From: Zeus faber
Lineage: Eukaryota > Chordata > Actinopteri > Zeiformes > Zeidae
Length of the DNA: 64,000 bases
NCBI GenBank assembly: GCA_960531495.1
Contig: OY482855.1
Span: forward strand, 10,499,365 to 10,563,364
Reading direction: 5' to 3'
The position numbers and the translations under genes are program-made. The notes below the pieces were generated by a model. That model worked only from the letters and a program-made list of their open reading frames with translations. It was not told the DNA's origin and searched no databases. Each line of letters opens with the position of its first letter. The stretch's first letter is position 1. Positions 33,506 to 48,924 of the stretch are shown piece by piece.

Positions 33506-33612
33506 AGTGAATGAGTGAGTGAGTGAGTGAGTGAGTGAGTGACTGACTGAGTGAGTGAGTGACTGAGTAAGTGAGTGACTAAGTGAGTGACTGAGTTAGC
33601 GAGTGAGTCAGT
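33506..33612. repeat. (GAGT)n tetranucleotide tract
   Basis: GAGT/GACT/AAGT tetramers over about 105 bases. Confidence 0.93.
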
Positions 33613-33827
33613 CTAGGCTGTGTGGTGTGCATATGTGTGTTTGTGCATTACTGTACATGCATACAGTAAGGTATACACCGATCAGCCACAACATTAAAAC
33701 CACTGACAGGTGACGTGAATAACATTGTTCATCTCGTTCCAGTGGCCCCTGTCAAGGGGTGGGATGTATAGTATGAGGCAGCAAGTGAACAGTCAGTTCT
33801 TGAAGTTCATGTGTTGGAAGCAGGAAA

Positions 33828-33960
33828 ATGGGCAAGCGTAAGGATCTGAGCGACAATGACAACTGTCAAATAGTGATGGCTAGACAACTGCAGTGCTTCA
33901 TTTGTAAATCAGGAAACGTCAGTAAATCATCAGTCGGAAACCAGTCAGTGGACGGAGTTT
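33828..33960 (+). pseudogene. Tc1-like transposase N-terminal remnant
   Basis: KDLSDNDNCQIVMARQL matches the opening of Tc1-like transposases before the DNA-binding helix-turn-helix. The reading becomes unrelated after about 45 residues. Confidence 0.72.
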
Positions 33961-35569
33961 CTTCATGTCAAGCATGTCATTTTTTTTTCCCAGTCAGTGT
34001 GCATTACAATAACAGCATAAAACAGATCGGGGGACAGAGTCGTCTGGAAAGTGTCCCCATTACGCACAGTTTTGTTCCATACCCACATGTTTCGTGACGT
34101 AAGGAGACGTAAAATAAAAACGAAAAATAAAATAATAAAATAATTTTACCACCCCAACGCTAGCTCGCATTTCGTTAGCGCCCATTGTGTGTACCGTCAG
34201 AGAGGGAGACAGGTGCGAATCCGATTCGACTGACAAAATTCTGGGTCGGGTACAGGCCTTAAAAAATAATAATCTAAAAAACACACTTTTTCTATTTGTT
34301 TTGTTTGGTGAAACGGGGAACACAGAGCTCGCAGCTCGAGCCACAGTGCCGCAGCTTGTGCAGAGGGGCTGGGTCCAATGAAATAGGTGCCAGTCCCAAT
34401 ATGGGAGGTCGCTGAACATGTTCCAGCAGGATCAGGCACAAATAAGCCCTGGACCACTGGGTCGGAGCATCTCCAAAACGGCAGGTCATTTAGGCTGTTC
34501 CCGGTATGCAGTGGTTAGTACCTAACAAAAGTGGTCAAAGGAAGGACAACCGATGAACCGGCGCCAGGGTCATGGGCGCCCATGGGTTCATTGATGCACG
34601 TGGGGAGCGAAGTCTAGCCCGTCTGGTCCGATCCCACAGAAAAGCTACTGTAGCACAAATTGATGAAAAAGTTAAGTTAAGTTATGTGACGTTTTTGTCC
34701 CACCGTGGTGATTCTCTCCCTCTTGGAGTAGTGATCAGTTGTTTATAGACCCAAACATGATGAATAGTTCTCCAAAGAGGGGGGTTGGTGGTGGTTCTGT
34801 GTAACCAAAAAACTGTGCTGTTGTCATCCTACAGGTCGTCTGCAGGACAGAGTTATTGCAGCAGTTCTTGATGATTTAGGTATTAATAAAGAGTTGCATT
34901 GCAGGTTGAGAACTTGAACTCCACTTGCAGACTAACTCTGTCCTGGATGCAATGGCACAAATACTTTGTGTTGTATGCCGTGCATGCTGACAGCACTGGT
35001 AAAAAAATAAATAAATAAAATGAATAGGGTAAACTGGACACCCCGATCGACCCGCTTTTGGCCCCTTTACCTGTGACATGCGTTGAAGATCTGGAGATTG
35101 ATGTATAAATATACAGGAATATCCATGTATTGTTTGATCATTTCATATCCCATTTAGAATCCAAAATCAAAATCAGAAGTGTGTGAGTTCGGGGATCACA
35201 CCGAGGGGACCACAGTGGAGAACCCTCACACTCCCCGCCAGGCTCCAAGTCGCTCCAGCACCACCCCAAGCTGGTCCCCACTCGCTGCTGCCGAAGGACT
35301 GGTGCGCACACCGGCAGCATGGAGTATCCATGCCATGCTGCTTCTACTGTAGCGTTGGGTCGTTCATGAACGATTCGATTATTTTGAACGGCTCAAAAAC
35401 GGGGTGTCCTGTTTACATCAGAGCCGATCGGAGGTGGAGCCAATTGAAACCTGTGTCTATTGCAGGTTCATTTGACCCGGGACTGAGACCCGGGTTTTTC
35501 CTTTTGCACCGGTGACAAATGCCAGATGCAAGCGGGTGTTACCGGGTTTTTGTCGCGGAAGGAAAGGGG

Positions 35570-35690
35570 TATTACAGGACTTAAAGGATCTGCTGCTAAG
35601 ATATGTGCCAAATATCACAGGACACCTTCAGAGGCTGTTTTGGTGGCACAAGGGGGATCAACACAATATCAGTGGTTATGAGTGTTGGTT
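35570..35690 (+). pseudogene. Tc1-like transposase C-terminal remnant
   Basis: LQDLKDLLLRYVPNITGHLQR, 'LFWWHKGDQHNIS' follow the usual end of this transposase family (L-Q-D-L-K-D-L-L-L and the GG-hydrophilic end) and lead into the right inverted repeat. Confidence 0.72.
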
Positions 35691-35735
35691 TTAATGTTGT
35701 GGCTAATCGGTGTATAAATGTGCATCCACACACTG

Positions 35736-35737
<2 letters not shown>

Positions 35738-35775
<38 letters not shown>

Positions 35776-35856
35776 TTATGTGTGTGTATGTGTGTGTGTG
35801 CGCGTGTGTGTGTGAGCATGTGTGCGCGCGTGTGTGTACGCATGTGTGTGTGCGCA

Positions 35857-35907
<51 letters not shown>

Positions 35908-35912
35908 GCACA
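35738..35912. repeat. (TG)n compound microsatellite
   Basis: TG tracts with GCGC, GTAC and GCATGC interruptions, starting 22 bases after the transposon end. Confidence 0.94.
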
Positions 35913-36032
35913 TGCCTGAGGAATGGGTGTGGGGGGGGGGTGCTGTGTGTGTACAATGTGTTCCTGTCTTTTGTGGTAAATAAGAACAGGAAAATCAAAG
36001 CAGTGGAAGGTGTAGGGGCGGCTTGTGTAACC

Positions 36033-36068
36033 TCCTGTTCACCTCACCTTCTGGTGAGGTGAACAGGA
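36033..36068. repeat. Perfect short hairpin
   Basis: A 16-base perfect inverted repeat (TCCTGTTCACCTCACC and its complement) with a TTCT loop. Confidence 0.92.
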
Positions 36069-36645
36069 AACAGAGCTGAAACAGGGGAGGACACGGCTGA
36101 CCGTAGTTAACAATCCATCATAAAAGTTATGATGTGAAAGAAGAAAAATAGAATGTTTCTTTTCTTCTCCTGACTATGGCATGAATTTTGCCCCAATGCA
36201 GACTATGGTGGACACACAAATTCCCATATTTACATAATTGAATCAAAGAACCTAGTGAGGGCTTAGACATTTCCATACATAAAGATTGTGTGAAAAGACG
36301 CCAAAGAGCCTCTACTAATTTAGGGGAGAACTATAATAGTTTTGAATTAGAAGGAAACAGGTGGAATTTCATCAACGTGTGTAAGATCAGATATTTCCAT
36401 CACTTAAAATCTGTCTCCACTCTCCCACTGAAAAGATCACGTTGGAAAAAAATACAGGGGCAGCACTAATCCACACATACACAAACATATGTACACACAG
36501 GTACGCGCACAAGCGCACGTGGAGGAAGAAATTAGGCCTAAAATAAGATAACAGGAAGGGGGCTTTGCATGCTGGGAGGAAAGATAACGATCGTATCCAT
36601 TGTGTGAGTGTGTGTACGTACGTTGCCTTTGTTTGTTTGCGATAG

Positions 36646-36804
36646 TGTACAATGGCAGAAGCGTGATGGATGACTCAGCCTTCGATATCGAGACACATAT
36701 GGACATGACGGAGTCCGAGGAAGTTTCCGGAGGTCCCGAGTCTGTCGGAGAAAACGCACCCCGAAGATCCCAATCCGAATCCCACCCCCGCAGTCGATAT
36801 TATG
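36646..36804 (+). other. Candidate orphan exon (unassigned)
   Basis: An acceptor-like TTTGCGATAG precedes and a strong donor TATGTAAGT follows an open frame. The frame reads MDDSAFDIETHMDMTESEEV and continues to 'SVGENAPRRSQSESHPRSRY'. The acidic-then-Arg/Ser composition is not repeat-derived and resembles a regulatory protein segment. It could be a first coding exon (ATG about 36666) on the + strand between csf2rb and pdgfb. No family is recognised and no partner exon was found. Confidence 0.25.
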
Positions 36805-37030
36805 TAAGTGACCAGTGAAGAATAATGGCCGGATCACCGTTTATTGTCAGCTCACTGCTCGTCGGGGGAATCATGTGGTGACGGTCCGGTAGCCGACTAT
36901 ATTCGGCCGGCGGTTGTTTACCGGTGGGACAATAGTGTTGTTCGGATCCAGCGACCTGGATCCCTCTTTAAGGTTCTACTCAGCCAGCTATGAACTATTC
37001 TGTCCTTCTTAGTCACAGTCACTGGTCTCT

Positions 37031-37031
<1 letters not shown>

Positions 37032-37088
<57 letters not shown>
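37032..37088. repeat. (TG)n microsatellite
   Basis: TG tract of about 56 bases. Confidence 0.95.
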
Positions 37089-41080
<3,992 letters not shown>

Positions 41081-41123
41081 GTAATTTAATCATTCGCTTT
41101 ACTCACTCGGGTTGACGCAATTT

Positions 41124-41266
41124 CTACATGAGCCTCGCTCTCATAGCTGCCTTGCTGATTCGCTTGCGGTTCTTCCTCAACCTTCTCCTTGGTGGGCGGG
41201 GCTGAGCAGGGGGCCTGGGGCCGGCGGGGGCCGGCGGGGGCCGCGTGGTCGTGGGAGATGCTGTGA
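41124..41266 (-). CDS. pdgfb: pdgfb exon 7: basic C-terminal tail and stop
   Basis: Encodes a Pro-rich linker then [20 protein letters not shown] and a stop (TAG at 41126-41124). It corresponds to the basic retention motif that binds heparan sulfate and keeps PDGF-B near the secreting cell. Acceptor TTTCAG; a second AG six bases later is also in frame. Confidence 0.85.
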
Positions 41267-44200
41267 CTGAAAGGATAGAAAATAAGGGTGAAAGGGCGGT
41301 AAAAAGAAACAGGTGAATAGAAACACATTCCGGGGGGGAAATATCATTGGAGCGCAGCGCGACTGAAGCCATGGCCGACCCCAAACATTAAAGGCCCCGC
41401 GGTACCTGTGATTTGTGTTGTCGTTTGTGGGTGGTGGTGCTGTTTATTGTGCAGATGGTGCTGATGACCGCCTCTCTTCCTCTCCCTGTCCTCCTCACGT
41501 CTCAGTTGCTGTTGCCGCAGTAGCTCCTTCTCCTGGTCCAGCCTCTTATGGAGGAGTAGCAGCTCCTCCCTCTCCTCTTCTAGTTTCTCCACCTCCATTC
41601 GCAACCTCCTCTCCTCTTCGGGCGTCTCGTTGTCTCGCCTCCTCCCTGGCTCCCGAGGCTCTGGATTGGGCTCTTTCGTGGGTCGGAATCCGCTCCAGCC
41701 TATCCGGTCGGTCGCCTGGGTCGACCCGAACATTGCCTGTGGGTTTTGAGTGGCTTTCTGATCGTAATCCCTTTCCTGGCTCTTTGAGACTTTGTATCCA
41801 TCATCTTGCGGCGAGGGCTCCATTGTTTGTGCGTCTTGTCTTTGGCTCCCTTGGTCCCTGACTTCATCTTCGCTGCTGTAGCTCGGCCTCTCCTCCATCT
41901 TCTCGCGCCCGTCGCTGCCATTGAGCAGCAGCAAGTCAACGCCTTCAACACTTTTCTTTTTCTGCTCCACACCGACCCCATCTCCAGTTATATCCAGAAA
42001 AGAATGAGTCCTATTACTTCCTGGCACTATCCCTTCCTCCACATGTTTAGGGTTGAAATTCCCGTCTTTAGTCCCAAGGAGTCTGGTGGCGTTATGGACC
42101 CAGTGGGGCGCGTAGAGAATAACCTCCCCGGAACGGGATGCGTCTTCTCCGCCCAAACTGTAGTGCTCCTCTGTCTGGGTGAAGGTGTCTCCCCTGGGGC
42201 TCCAGTGCTGTTCCAGCAGCTCCTCCAAATGGATGCCCTGATTCTGTTTTAGCTCGTCTTGACGGTGAAGTAGCTCCTTGGAGTGCGTCTTGCCCTATAA
42301 CGAGAAAAATGCAATCGCATTCAGCTCATTGTAATCTCATTTGGTATCGATCAGCACGCTTAATTAGAGCCTAGCTTCAAAATATTTAGTCTACCACAAA
42401 TTGACGTAATAGAGACTGACCTGCCCCTGTCCTTGGTCCACGGTGTGGTTGTGATGTTGGTCCTTGTTATGGACTTGCCCTCTGCGAGACGATTTCTTCT
42501 TGTGTGCGGGTGGACGCGGGATGGGCTGGCACCTGCACTCCACGTGGTCCACCACGGACACCACGGCTTTGGCGTAGGTAGGCCTTTTGTTGACGTACTG
42601 GATTTTCATCACCTGGTGGAAGTGAGCCAAAAAGGGGAGAAACAGGGGATGACTCAGCAAATGAAATAGAGTAGCAGCGTGTGTTTATCTGTGTGCTTAT
42701 GTGCATTTACCTGCAGGTATCTAGTGTGTGTGAGGACAGGGACACACTGCAGGCTCTTGGTGTTGCAGCAGCCAGAGCAGCGCTGCACCTCAACACACGG
42801 TGGCCAAAGCAGGAAGTTAGCGTTGCTACGGTCCAACATGGACCTGGTCACCTCGACCACCTCCGTACGCACTTTACATAGAGCCTGCTGGGCTGGCTGG
42901 GCATCTGAGGGGGACACAGGACGGACAGTGACTCAGCTTGACTGTGTAGCAAAATAATGAAATGCCTGCTCTGGGTTCACGACATTGATATAATAAAAGT
43001 ACGTCGGTCGTAGGTGCGAGTGGAAACAGCATCCTTCATTTATAGTTCAACTATATTGTTTCAAGCACTGCGGAAGTCACAACAACTCAGTTGCCATGAA
43101 ATGGGACAGAGTGCGAGTGAACAAAGTGAACACACTGCACAGTTGCAGTGCAAAATACAAAACAGCAAAGTTCATCATTTTTTGGGGCAAATATATGTTG
43201 AATAGAGATTGGATATAGAATATAATTTTCATGTTTGGCAGATGTTATCTTTTTCAGCCTTTTTTAACATAATTTCATCAACATTTTGTCGCAGTGGCAA
43301 CATTTTGTTGCAGTGTATCTTGGTTGTGAACACGTTCTGGGGCATTCTTTCCAACAAGAGGCATGTAACCTTTGTGAAGGTCATTCCACTGACCTTCACA
43401 AAGGTTCAGATACTGTTCATTCTCAGGGTTCATAATAACATTTTACAATGGCACAGTTTAAGTGCCGAGGCTTTTTGCATATGAACGTTTGGCAATTAAA
43501 ACGGCTGCTTTGTCAGGATAGAGAAAACAAGGCGTTAATTGGCAGGACTTCACGGTGTCACCAAAACCACGTTCCTCGTATCAGTCAACGGCCAAGAAGG
43601 ATGACCCAGCACGCACGAGACCTCGGCTAATCAGGATGCAGAGCTTCAATGTTTGTGGAGAAAATCAGGAATTCTCCATTCAAGCACTGTCTCCGTCCCT
43701 ACCGCTGGAGTGCAAGCGTGCATTTGTCATCACGGTTGATGCTTTTGTGGCCAGGTAGACTTCCAAGAGATTGGCGGTATGTGAAGATGTGTGATCTAAT
43801 AGGAGTCTTCACTACATCAAGGTGGGACACTGAGCCTCTTTCCCTCAAGGAACATATTGATTAAATTGATTTGATTTGAGAGCAACCACACTTGACACTG
43901 GTGACATTATGTATGACATATGGTGAAGTGTTTCAACATCTGCAAACCATTTACAGATTCCGCCCCACCCTCGCTGAAATGGGTCGATACGCTTGCAAAC
44001 CTACAGAAGGGTGTAGCAAAGAACTGAAGTGAGAAGGATGAAGTAAAAAAACAAACACTATTTATTTATACTATTTTTGTCTCATGTCAACAAATCACTT
44101 GCCCACACTGCTGACAAAGCATCATATTTGGTCTTGCAGAATGGGGAGGGGGGAGGAGGGATTAAAAAATCAAGGCAAAAAAAAAAAGGCAAGAAGAGGT

Positions 44201-44465
44201 AGAGGAGGAAGAGAGGGAGGCATAAACTCACCCAGGCTCCTTGGTAATCTGTGACCTCCATTCGCTGGTGAGCCCTCGTCCTCCTCGTCTGAGGCCAAAC
44301 AATCAACAAATATGCTCTCAGTATTGGTGTGGGATATCCAAACACAAGCTATTGTTTTTAAGGTTGTGACTTTTTGGTGTGTGAATTCATTTTTCTCTTT
44401 ATTTCAGGACCTTGGAATGCCCCCCACCCATCTACCCCACCCTTGTACACGCAAGGACACGAAAT

Positions 44466-44562
<97 letters not shown>

Positions 44563-44608
44563 GTGCGCAAGTGAGCAAAAGATGGAAGGGAGAGAGAGAG
44601 AGAACGAT

Positions 44609-44639
<31 letters not shown>

Positions 44640-45193
44640 AAAGCCCTGTTCAAGTCATTGTTGCATTGTTTATCATTCTCACTGCTCTGGTCCATGTGAC
44701 TGTGTTGGTGTGTGCACATGTAAGCCTCTCGTTTCGGCAATTTGTTTGTGCATGAGGGTTTTTATTGCTGCTGATGTTTGTTAGTCACAATTAGGCTGGA
44801 AAACAGGCCACTTTTTGTATGTGTGTCACTTTCTTTGCCTATCCTTGAATTAGCAAAACGAATTATTCCCATTTATATGTTATGAATGTGACCCAGTGCA
44901 TCCCTTAGTAGATATTTCCATGATCTAAAAGTCAGTGGTTCGATGTTCACAATACAGTCATATACATTCCAAACACCCATACACTGAGAAAATGTACAGT
45001 ATATTTGATCAGAAATGGCTGAAAGACTCAACATAGTATGTATCTGTTTTAACAGTAGTAACTTGAGAAATGATGTTGTCCTTTACCTACGGAGTCAGAG
45101 AGCAGCAGCAGCTGAAGGTCTTCTATAGAGGAGATGGGGCTGCTCCTAACCAGCTCCACCAGCGCTGCAGGCAGAGGGTCCCCCTGGAGCAAA

Positions 45194-45267
<74 letters not shown>

Positions 45268-48200
45268 AGGAGAAGCCTAGTTAGGAAAAATGACAGACAG
45301 CACTGCAGCTTCTCAGTAATGTTCCTGGAGCAAACAAACGTTGAGCAAACACAGTGGAAATGCATCATGGAAGCAACAGATAGAATCATCAAGGGAAAAG
45401 ACATGAAATGATAGAATCAATGGGGCGATGAGGGCCAACTACATGAATCATGCTTACAGAATCTTCCCCAACAACTCTTGTCAGGAGTGGAGCGAGTGCA
45501 TGAGCTTTAAAGTGTGTCGCTTCATCAAACACAAACTTTAGACCAAACGACCAGACGGACAACCGAGCAACACTTTGGGGTGCGTGGGGTTAAAACCCTT
45601 GGTCATTAATCGACAAGAGGGGAGGCTGGGGGGGGGCACAAGTTTGGGTTTGGGGGAGGCATTAGCTTCAGCGGACACACAATGGTCACTAAGAGCGGGG
45701 TGAATGACTATTGGCCTTGTGTCCTCTCATCTGCTAACATTTAGGGGTCAAAGGGGCCAGGAAGGAGCCAGGATGTGGGGGAAGGAGTGATACAGAGAGG
45801 AGAAGAGAAGGGAGGTGGATCCAACAAAAAAAAAGAGGGATAATAGATGAATAAAAGAAGGGGTTAAAAACAGGCAGAGGGATCAGACATGGGTCGAGAC
45901 ACTTCCTCTGATGGGTTTGTGGGTGCGCTTCTTTTTGCCTTGCCAAGTGACAGGATGGAACTAACTGAATGATTCAAAAAATAAATAAAAAATGGCAAAG
46001 CCGGTTTTGACCAGTGGGAGATTTCCCCTGAAAGGCTAAATTGCAAATAATTGCATGTTTGAGAGATCCCATTTGTGCCCATAAGACATGAGAGACATGA
46101 CACATGACTTGTATTCATTCTAACGCAGTCTGTATCAAAATGCATCTAACCTAACGCGTCTTTTCCAAACACACTCCATTGTTCCAGGTTGACTCCAGCC
46201 GAGTAAACTTCCATGCATGTAGCATAACATTCCCATGAATATAATGAACTCCTGTGGGAAACAGGTTTTAGCCAGAGGAAACATCGTAAAAGCGGCACTC
46301 ACGCCCCGCTTTCTACTGTACGCCGCTGACTCTCAGCCATTGTTAGTTGGCTCTGCAGAGAGTCCAAGTATACGACGGGGAAATGCCATGAATTTACATC
46401 TCCATCCCCGGACCGCCGATGCCCCTGAGGAGCCATTGCCGTTACTTCCTCCCCATCGTGGAAGGAGACGACCCGCCTGCTCGCCCATTTGTGCCCGGAT
46501 GTTAATTATGATGCGTGTCTTTGTTTGCACTGGCGCCCGGTGTCATGATGATTTGTGTCTGAGCGGGAAATATTGAGCAAACACTTCAGCTCCGGGCAAC
46601 TGAGCAGGTATACACAGCTAGACACAGGTAAACACTGACAGAGGTGCTTCTGTCCATTATCCTCCCTTCCTATTTCTGGCTTTGTTCAGATCTGGCGGCC
46701 TTGGATAGATTTGGTGGTGGAGAGCGCGTCAATTGATTCCGCTGCCTTTGATTGATTCTCATTCCGCCGAAGCTGGGGATTATGGCCTCCAACGAACAGC
46801 TTGCGTCGGAAAGATAAAGGAGAACGCTGTAATGAAAAGCCGAGGCAGGGAGAACAATCCAAATGACTCCCCCTCGCAGCAAGTCTCTAAGTGACGAACT
46901 CTGTCTCAGCATCCAGCTCCATCTGGAGCCATTAGTCTGTTCTCGATAATTGGTTTCTGCTGATGCAGACACAAAGACAGCTGCTGGGCCACGTGCCTCT
47001 TATTTTGTTCTCTCAATTCAGAGCAAGATCTTCAACAACCACGGCTGCTGCATCCCTCTTCACAAAAAGGACTGAGACGTAACGAAAGGAAAAAGGTCAT
47101 GATTACCGATTACTGTCTGTCTAGCCTCCAGTAGCGTTTGAGGACAACACAACCATATCTGTTTCCAAAATAGACCCATTAAAATGACTAAAGTATTGGG
47201 TAGTTCAGTTTTGTGCAGTTATGTGCAACGTAGTCCAGAACCTGCTTCCAGGTCTTTTGCAAGCCTCCACAGAAGGTTGACAGAGTCGACAGCCCCCATG
47301 CCTCGGAGGGCTATTGGACATATTGAGAAATGCCAGGTACAGGCAGAGCTTGCAGCGGAGCGGGAGGGGAGATGGAAGATCTAATGGTACGTAATTAGGG
47401 GGGTCTAGGTCGCTGGCGGCTTCAGAGGCAGCAGCCGCAGCACATGCGTAAAGTTTCACATGAAGCCCTGTGAAACGTCGAACAGACGTGCAGATAACTG
47501 GCACGCGCCAATATCTGTGCCCTGAATTAACTCTATCTTTACCTTATCACATGGTAACCGCCTACTGCGAAAGTGCATATGTTCACTTGACAAAGTTAAA
47601 TGATGAGGTGGAAGAACAATTAATGTTTCTGAAGAAACATCACTGCAAATTGCATGAATGTTCTGCAGTCTTATGAATCCTCATGAGGTAACTCTGGGAA
47701 TTCCTGGTCTTGTACCTCAAACGCATCTCTCGCTTTCTCCCTGACAATGTGATGTCTCCCTTACATGTGGTGTGTGTAGCCTGCAGATACCATAAAACCA
47801 GGAGAGGGTTTGATGACAGGGATCTCCAGTTCAGTCGCCCTTTATAAGTTTGATATTAGTCCTGACATGTACTGCAGATATTTACGCGGCAGATGCTTCC
47901 ATCCAAAGTGACTTTCACTGAGCACATCTGTAGAACTTAGTAACATCAGCAGTCACAGAGTTTGACGAACTTTAAACTGCATTCCGTGTCAATAATCTAT
48001 GTTCCACACCTTCCGCCCTTTTATTAAATATTTGCAATATGCCTACAGTGCATTGTGGCAAATTCACAAAGATTGGGTTGCGGCTGCTAAAAGCACCATG
48101 AAATGCGTATGAATTGCGATTAATATCTGCACCATCTTACTGACCTATTCACAAAAGATATTGTGCTAATGATATGACAGTGCAAACACGGCGATACAGT

Positions 48201-48829
48201 TCTGCGGCTGAGTGCAATTTGCCCTTGTTTTAAGTCCGACCACATTGCAATTATATATTGTAATTTGTATTGCTACCCGGTCCAATTTACCAAGTCCAAA
48301 TGAACAGAACAGGACACAGTGAGAGTGAGCCAATGGATTTGTAGATTCTGTGTGTTGGTGTACTGGACATTACATTCGAAATTATGATAATAAAATACCG
48401 TTTACATATTGAAAACATCAGGAACATTATTACTATTATAGCAGTCAACATTGACATTTAACGGTATCATATCTGACCGATGGAAGGACTCAAACGATCG
48501 TTACGCACGCCAGTGCATGCTGACGTCAGCGATATAGATCAGAATTGTACATGATTGCAGGGGCCGTCAATGTGCCAAATGACCCCGGTTCAGTTTTAAG
48601 TCTGTGATCCCAATCCAAGCCCAGAAGGGGAATAACCCCCTCGAACCACTGACGCCCACCACGACCACTGGGTCTGTGCAGGAGGAACCGGAAAGCAAGT
48701 TATAGATCTGATTGGATGAAAACAAAAGAGCCACATTCAAAGCAAACCAACAAAGAGGGGTGCCCTAATCTGACTTGTTTACATACTCACTTCCTAAAAC
48801 TGTCTTGGTCCCTCAGTGTGTGTGTGTGT

Positions 48830-48924
<95 letters not shown>

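Larger units (their letters stand above)
33674..35714 (+). mobile_element. Tc1/mariner-type DNA transposon, inactive, with both inverted ends
   Basis: The left end TACACCGATCAGCCACAACA... (33674-33702) and the right end (35686-35714) are 29-base inverted repeats with one mismatch. TA at 33672-33673 and 35715-35716 is the expected target duplication. Inside, a frame from ATG 33828 (MGKRKDLSDNDNCQIVMARQ) is the helix-turn-helix start of a Tc1-like transposase. RRQGHGRP- and ARLVRS-like pieces lie at 34.55-34.65 kb, and LQDLKDLLLRYVPN at 35.57-35.62 kb is the C-terminal end. The catalytic core is not readable. At about 2.04 kb it is longer than usual, consistent with nested insertions. Confidence 0.85.

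Noticed and set aside
41415-41861. 148-residue + strand frames opposite pdgfb exon 6 (also 41806-42252)
   Set aside because: Shadows of the long open pdgfb exon on the minus strand.
43367-43406. MicroRNA precursor in pdgfb intron 3
   Set aside because: The stem is only 17 pairs with a 6-base loop, shorter than the roughly 30-pair stem of animal microRNA precursors.
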